Assembly (NCBI RefSeq): GCF_002803605.1
Contig: NZ_PHRG01000008.1
Location: 1 to 64,000, forward strand
Direction of reading: 5' to 3'
Origin: Acinetobacter pseudolwoffii
GTDB taxonomy: Bacteria > Pseudomonadota > Gammaproteobacteria > Pseudomonadales > Moraxellaceae
DNA length: 64,000 bases
Below are positions 59,249 through 64,000 of the stretch, piece after piece. How positions within the stretch are numbered: the stretch's first letter is position 1; each line of letters starts with the position of its first letter. Under the pieces are notes generated by a model that saw only the letters and a program-made list of their open reading frames with translations, was not told the DNA's origin and made no database searches. The translations under genes were made by a program, and so were the position numbers.

Positions 59249-59685
59249 TGAAGGGTGTGAGATTAAAACCTTCTCCTAAACACCCTATACCTGTTGTCAG
59301 AGAAACCACACATAAAAGAAGACCCAAAAAAAGACTTTAATAGAGCTTAGGGATGGAGAATAATCGAAAATTCTCCACAATCTTCACCTTAAATGTCTTA
59401 TCAAAACCTTCTGCTAAACTTGGTACTTCAAGCTTTTTATAGTTTGCTCGAACCCTAATTTCAGCACTATTGGCTTTAGTTTGATATTTATTAGAAAACT
59501 TTATTTTGTACCACTCGATATAACTTTTACCCTTTCTCAGTAATGTTTTGAACCAATCTGTAAGCAGGCATACACCATAAAAAAATCAATGATAAGTTAA
59601 ATAATTCGAACAGATACTTGCTTGTTATAACTTGATGCGATTGGGTTTTGAACAGGCAAAACTTATAATTGAAAAAGGGAAAATC
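59249..59685. other. Gap before the dehydrogenase gene
   Basis: 437 bases with no complete gene. It holds the fragment noted at 59340-59572 on the minus strand and, nearer the dehydrogenase, the promoter region. Confidence 0.4.
59340..59572 (-). pseudogene. Possible gene fragment
   Basis: The minus strand reads about 75 codons without a stop and with protein-like composition (for example GKSYIEWYKIKF, RVRANYKKLEVP, KTFKVKIVENFRLFSIP) to a TAA at 59340. It has no start codon after the upstream TGA and no ribosome binding site. It may be the end of a decayed gene. Not identified. Confidence 0.35.
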
Positions 59686-61062
59686 ATGGCTTATCAATCT
59701 ATTAATCCATTTACCAATCAAAAATTGAAAGACTACCCATCCCATAGTGATCAAGATATTCAAAATGTACTTGATGCAGCAGAACAAATCCTAAAGTCAG
59801 ACTGGGCTCAACAGGCCGATACCCGTATTGAAGTACTTCGTAAACTGGCCAGCAATATGCGAGAGCAAAAATCTGAACTGGCCAAGCTCATGACGCTGGA
59901 TATGGGAAAACTCATTAAGCAGAGTGAAGGTGAAATCGAAACCTGCGCCAAAATTGCCGAATACTATGCGGATCATGCCCAAGAATTTTTAGCGCCCGTG
60001 TCCTATGAAACGGAACTGGGTGAGGCCTGGGTTGAGCATCATCCACTGGGTATTATCATGGCGGTAGAACCGTGGAACTTTCCGTTTTATCAACTGATGC
60101 GGGTCTTTGCACCGAACTGTGCCATTGGTAATCCGGTTCTGGCAAAACATGCTGGCATTGTGCCACAATGTGCGGAAGCCTTTGAGCAACTGGTCTTGGA
60201 TGCAGGCGCACCCAAAGGCGTCTGGACCAATCTGTTTATCAGTTCCGATCAGGTGAAAGACGTGATTGCCGATAAACGTGTACGTGGTGTGGCACTCACA
60301 GGTTCAGAAGGTGCGGGCAGTGCAGTCGCTGAACAGGCCGGAAAACATCTTAAAAAATCAACGCTGGAACTGGGCGGGAATGATGTATTTATCGTACTGG
60401 ATGATGCAGATCTGGAACGCGCAATTAAATTAGGCTGTCAGGCGCGCGTCAATAATGCCGGCCAAGTCTGTACGGCGGCGAAACGATTTATCCTGCATGA
60501 AAAAATTGCTGAACAGTTTAAAGCTGGCATGCTCAAAGCCTTTGAGCAATTGAAACTCGGTGATCCGCTTGATCCGGAAACCACGCTAGGGCCACTGTCT
60601 TCAAAAGATGCCTTGGAAAAGCTCACCAAACAAGTCGAAAAAGCCGTAGCGCAAGGTGCGACTGTGGTCACGGGTGCTAAAGCCGTAGAACATCAAGGCA
60701 ATTTTTATGCACCGACCATTCTGGAAAATATCACGCGTGAAAATGAAGCCTGGTATGAAGAGTTCTTCGGCCCGGTGGCGCAAATTTATGTCGCAAAAGA
60801 TGATGATGAAATTGTCGAAATTGCCAATGATTCTAACTATGGTCTGGGCGGCGTGATCCATGCGCAAGATATTGAGCGCGCTAAACAACTGGCGTCACGG
60901 GTGGAAACCGGTATGATCTGGATCAACTGGTTTACCGATACCACGCCGGAATTACCATTTGGCGGGGTGAAGAACTCCGGTTATGGCCATGAACTCTCGA
61001 TTGATGGTTTCAAAGAATTTGTGCAAAAGAAACTGGTCGTGGTCAAAAGCCCGAAGAAATAA
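59686..61062 (+). CDS. NAD(P)-dependent succinate-semialdehyde dehydrogenase-like enzyme
   Basis: A 458-residue aldehyde dehydrogenase. The catalytic cysteine is Cys262 in GQVCTAAKRF and the general base Glu in TLELGGNDVF (about 228). Closest in appearance to the Sad/YneI branch, which oxidises succinate semialdehyde; other small aldehydes are possible. The start is ATG 59686 with AAAAAGGGA upstream; 18 earlier codons are open but unsupported. It has a terminator that overlaps the pirin gene's end. Confidence 0.88.
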   Translation: MAYQSINPFTNQKLKDYPSHSDQDIQNVLDAAEQILKSDWAQQADTRIEVLRKLASNMREQKSELAKLMTLDMGKLIKQSEGEIETCAKIAEYYADHAQEFLAPVSYETELGEAWVEHHPLGIIMAVEPWNFPFYQLMRVFAPNCAIGNPVLAKHAGIVPQCAEAFEQLVLDAGAPKGVWTNLFISSDQVKDVIADKRVRGVALTGSEGAGSAVAEQAGKHLKKSTLELGGNDVFIVLDDADLERAIKLGCQARVNNAGQVCTAAKRFILHEKIAEQFKAGMLKAFEQLKLGDPLDPETTLGPLSSKDALEKLTKQVEKAVAQGATVVTGAKAVEHQGNFYAPTILENITRENEAWYEEFFGPVAQIYVAKDDDEIVEIANDSNYGLGGVIHAQDIERAKQLASRVETGMIWINWFTDTTPELPFGGVKNSGYGHELSIDGFKEFVQKKLVVVKSPKK

Positions 61063-61075
61063 AATATTGACTCGA

Positions 61076-61105
61076 CAAAGAAGCCACTATTCAGTGGCTT
61101 CTTTG
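61076..61105. terminator. Shared terminator, dehydrogenase and pirin genes
   Basis: CAAAGAAGCCACT / AGTGGCTTCTTTG around a short ATTC loop. It includes the stop codon of the pirin gene (61091-61093), so it can end both convergent transcripts. Confidence 0.8.
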
Positions 61106-62095
61106 TTCTGGATATTCTTCGCGTTGACCACCGTCATAACTGGCAAAACGAGGTTGTTCTCGTGGAAATGATGGTTCAGCGTTTGGCCAAGGCCAAGCAC
61201 CAAACTGGGTGTCACGATAACGGCGAAAAGCAGCATCCAGTTCCTGCGGAGTATTTAACACAAAGGGCCCGCGCATCGCCACGGGTGCACCAATCGGTTC
61301 ACCTTCTAGCCATAAAATATGCGATTCTAGTAAACCACCTTTGAGATGAATATCCTGATCTGGTTTGAGTTCTATCAGATGCTTGACCTGTATTTTCTGT
61401 CCTTCCAGCTCCAGACTTTTGCCTTGGTAGAAATAACAAAAACGCGTCGCGCTCGCAGTACTTGCCGGAATAATCAGCTCTGCCTCAGGCGCAAGTGTGA
61501 TCAGGTAAATATTGACCCTGTTTTCAGCAGGTGCTGCCCAAGAATGGGGTGGACGATCCAGTGCTTCGGTATCTTTAAACTGCCCTGAAATGACCCGAAT
61601 ATCCGCTTTAGGTCCGGCTGCATTGGCTGAAAATACATGCGGAATCTGTTCACGCCACAACATTTTATAATCGGCCGGCTGCTTTTTCTGTTCCGGTGAG
61701 GAATTCAGCCAGATTTGAAACAGCTCCAGAGGATTATCCTGATCTTGATGAACTAAGGGAAACATTTCGCAGTGCTGTACCCCATTGCCGGTGGTCAGCC
61801 ATTGCACATCACCTGCGGCATAACGTCCCGAGTTTCCGAGCGAGTCAAAATGGTCGACATAACCGCGCTCGACAATGGTAATGGTTTCAAAACCGGTATG
61901 CGGATGCTCCGGAAAGCCGGGAATTTGCTCGCCATAATACATGTCATATTCATGCTGATACGGCGGTGTAACTGGCCCTAATTGGGCATTGCCTTGTGGA
62001 TAATGATCCTGATGGTGAACAGTAAAAATAAAGGGATCTTTCAGGTCAAGTCGGGATTCGACCGGAACAACAGAATACAGCACTGAATTCGACAT
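61091..62095 (-). CDS. Pirin family protein
   Basis: A 334-residue cupin protein. The metal-site histidines are in FPEHPHTGFETITI (about 60) and VQHCEMF (about 105). Family members either sense redox through bound iron or act as quercetinases. AGGAG precedes the ATG. The length is a little above the usual 230-300. Single gene. Confidence 0.9.
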   Translation of the reverse strand: MSNSVLYSVVPVESRLDLKDPFIFTVHHQDHYPQGNAQLGPVTPPYQHEYDMYYGEQIPGFPEHPHTGFETITIVERGYVDHFDSLGNSGRYAAGDVQWLTTGNGVQHCEMFPLVHQDQDNPLELFQIWLNSSPEQKKQPADYKMLWREQIPHVFSANAAGPKADIRVISGQFKDTEALDRPPHSWAAPAENRVNIYLITLAPEAELIIPASTASATRFCYFYQGKSLELEGQKIQVKHLIELKPDQDIHLKGGLLESHILWLEGEPIGAPVAMRGPFVLNTPQELDAAFRRYRDTQFGAWPWPNAEPSFPREQPRFASYDGGQREEYPEQRSH

Positions 62096-62224
62096 GATTG
62101 AACTCCTGATTATTTTATTAGATATAAGCTTTTAATTTAAATTAGTTTTTATAATAAATTACAGTGTAAAGCAGATAAGGCGATTGAGGAAGATGCTTTC
62201 CGATCTATCGCCTTAGATGAAGGT

Positions 62225-62827
62225 TTAGGTATTTTCCTGTTCAGTCGTACTGTCTGATTTTTGCTCTGGATTCTGGATCAGCAGCCCCGCCAGTTTGATC
62301 ATTTCAGCTTGCACATTGACCATCTGCGATTCAATTTTTTTCAGGTCGATCTGGCTTAAATCCATGTCACCATTCAACAGCGGTGAGGCCAAGACTTGCT
62401 GATTGGCACTCATGATATTGCTGCGGATCTGGTCAATTTCCTGACTTTTTAAGTTCAGGTTGCCCAGTACCTGATTAAAACTGCTGAGTTGCTGTTGAAG
62501 CTGAGTCGCAGTGGATTGCAGTTGCTGGGTATCTTTGGTTTCGACCGCCGTTTGCAGTTCGGTCTGGGTCTGTTTTAACTGTTCCACATAACTGCCGGCC
62601 TTGAGCTGCAAGTCGGCGACATCCCGAACCATATAAAACATATTGCCCGATCTAAGCTCAGTTGGTGCGGTAGCGCCAGTTTGCGGCTGGCTGGCAGTGT
62701 CAAGATCGGAACTACGAGTTTCCGCTTGCTCAGTGGGTGCTTCAACTGCCTGTTCACATCCCATCAGTAAAATCCCTGAGCTAAATAATGCAAAAGGAAG
62801 AACGGCATTGGCAAGAATCTTGGACAT
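62225..62827 (-). CDS. Putative lipoprotein with coiled-coil region
   Basis: A 200-residue protein with a signal region ending in the lipobox-like LLMGC (about residue 24), then a Thr/Ala/Gln-rich stretch and a helical, Gln-rich segment (about 65-140: QLKQTQTELQTAVETKDTQQLQ) predicted to be a coiled coil. I do not recognise a family. The start is ATG 62827; an earlier in-frame start at 62863 lacks support. Confidence 0.7.
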   Translation of the reverse strand: MSKILANAVLPFALFSSGILLMGCEQAVEAPTEQAETRSSDLDTASQPQTGATAPTELRSGNMFYMVRDVADLQLKAGSYVEQLKQTQTELQTAVETKDTQQLQSTATQLQQQLSSFNQVLGNLNLKSQEIDQIRSNIMSANQQVLASPLLNGDMDLSQIDLKKIESQMVNVQAEMIKLAGLLIQNPEQKSDSTTEQENT

Positions 62828-62863
62828 GGAATCAGGGTCTCGGTGCAGGTGGAAATATTTCAT

Positions 62864-63307
62864 GATTTAATATAGGGACAAACTATGGAGATAAAAAAGA
62901 TTGTTGCAAAGTTATAACAAATTTACTGAAGCGCAGACCGTCTTCGATTAAAAATGCTTAAAAAATAAAGATAAAACTCACGTTTTCAACTCAATAAATT
63001 GTTTGGGCTGTAATGATGTTAAGAAACGGAGAGTTCTGGATATGCATGCTTACATTCTCCCTATTCACTTGATCCAGTACGGGTTTCTCATACGCGTAGA
63101 ATGCATTTGATATAGAAAATACGCTTACTTTTACTCAATGGTTTATTGCTTCAAGTGTATTGTTAATCTAACCGAGGATCGTTGCAGATTAGGCCTGTTA
63201 GATTGATGAACAGGCGACGAACTATAGCCAAAAATAAAAGTTGAGGGCGACTTATAGATAGGATTTATATGAATCATTATGTATTTAACTCGCTGTGTTT
63301 AAATTAC
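62864..63307. other. Non-coding gap
   Basis: About 440 bases with no gene, tRNA or clear regulatory site. A small hairpin, CCTGTTAGATTGATGAACAGG, near 63200 has no T run. Confidence 0.4.
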
Positions 63308-63345
63308 AAAGTAAGTATCTATTGGGTAAATACATACTTACTTTG
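63308..63345 (-). terminator. Hairpin after the glutathione peroxidase gene
   Basis: AAAGTAAGTAT / ATACTTACTTT is an 11-bp stem 12 bases past the stop. The T run is weak, so it may be only a partial terminator. Confidence 0.5.
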
Positions 63346-63355
63346 CGATTAGCAA

Positions 63356-63901
63356 TTATTTGGCCAGTTCGGCATTTACCGCATCCACAATTCGCGGATC
63401 ATCTGCAGTAATGTCAGGCGCAAAACGTGCAACCACTTCGCCATTCTTATTGATCAGAAATTTCTCAAAGTTCCATAACACTTCAGGCGGTTGGTTTGGA
63501 GTCAGGCCATAATCGACCAGATCTTTCCACCACGGGCCTTCACCGATCCGCTCTGGTACAGCTTGAGTCAGCGTGGTATAGAGCGGATGCTTGTCTTCGC
63601 CCGCCACAGAAATTTTAGCAAAGAGCGGGAAGTCAACCTGATAATTGATAGAGCAGAATTCCTGAATCTCTGCTTCGCTACCTGGTTCCTGCTCCAGAAA
63701 GTTATTGGCAGGGAAGCCCAGAATTTCTAGACCTTGCGTTTTTTTGTCTTTATACAGCTTTTGCAAACCTTCATATTGCGGAGTCAGACCACATTTCGAT
63801 GCCACGTTCACCACAAGCAATACCTTGCCCTGATACTGGTTTAAGGTGGTTTCTGGGCCTTGAATGGTTTTGACTGGAATGTCATATACAGAGCGAGTCA
63901 T
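63356..63901 (-). CDS. Glutathione peroxidase (BtuE-like)
   Basis: A 181-residue thioredoxin-fold peroxidase. The peroxidatic cysteine is Cys37 in VASKCGLTPQY, with PANNFLEQEPG and WNFEKFLI giving the Gln and Trp of the active site. It is a cysteine (not selenocysteine) enzyme that reduces hydroperoxides, usually with thioredoxin or glutathione. AGGAAA precedes the ATG. Single gene. Confidence 0.93.
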   Translation of the reverse strand: MTRSVYDIPVKTIQGPETTLNQYQGKVLLVVNVASKCGLTPQYEGLQKLYKDKKTQGLEILGFPANNFLEQEPGSEAEIQEFCSINYQVDFPLFAKISVAGEDKHPLYTTLTQAVPERIGEGPWWKDLVDYGLTPNQPPEVLWNFEKFLINKNGEVVARFAPDITADDPRIVDAVNAELAK

Positions 63902-64000
63902 TAGATTTCCTGTTTATTCAGACTGAATCGTCTTTGTTTTAACGGGTATTTAGATTCAATACAAGTAACAGCAGCTGAAGCAGGAGGCTTAAATCGGTAA

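Noticed and set aside
59527..59787. 86-codon minus-strand frame before the dehydrogenase gene
   Set aside because: It overlaps the dehydrogenase start and is hydrophobic only by chance; no ribosome binding site.

Overview
The window looks like a chromosomal segment of an Acinetobacter-type gammaproteobacterium (Moraxellaceae). The protein sequences, the moderately AT-rich composition and the gene order fit: nudJ-mnmA-hflD-purB, surE-nlpD, zur-znuCB with divergent znuA, the atpIBEFHAGDC operon, cstA-ybdD, and a FimX/PilZ-type pair. The species cannot be decided from the sequence alone.

Layout. 1-237: truncated end of an IS982-type element. 332-4143: tRNA 2-thiolation / NUDIX / purine operon on the minus strand. 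4313-6025: AT-rich module of PAAR spike protein, unknown protein and lipoprotein, read here as a candidate type VI secretion cargo. 6284-20764: housekeeping genes (gamma-carbonic anhydrase, PBP5/6, two related small secreted proteins, SurE, NlpD-like, LysR regulator, ArgD, Grx4, Lon-like protease, AmpG-like permease with a large insert, GloA, SBF-type transporter, ribosomal protein L31). 20851-26731: FimX-like and PilZ-like proteins, EpmB and divergent EF-P. 26903-33632: CstA-YbdD and a MoxR/DUF58/transglutaminase operon.

33680-45461 is an integrated accessory island. It starts at tRNA-Val(GAC), followed by a tyrosine integrase, an HKD (PLD-type) nuclease with a defence-like N-terminal half, a small HTH protein, a CI-like repressor, a DUF3631 replication ATPase with 8-bp iteron-like repeats, a solo Vsr endonuclease, an IS66 remnant, and a tightly overlapping four-gene operon built round a GHKL ATPase that carries 28 copies of a 9-bp in-frame repeat. 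An intact IS256-family element closes the island. No second copy of the tRNA 3' end was found, and the IS lacks a target duplication, so the right end was probably lost by an IS-mediated deletion. The island resembles a phage satellite or P4-like element stripped to integration, control and replication genes plus anti-phage cargo. The four-gene operon is my best candidate for an undescribed system.

45532-64000 returns to core genes: Dyp peroxidase, LysE transporter, DUF523 protein, zinc uptake with a clear Zur box, the complete F1Fo ATP synthase operon with a good sigma70 promoter, a DUF4145-like protein, an aldehyde dehydrogenase, pirin, a lipoprotein and a glutathione peroxidase.
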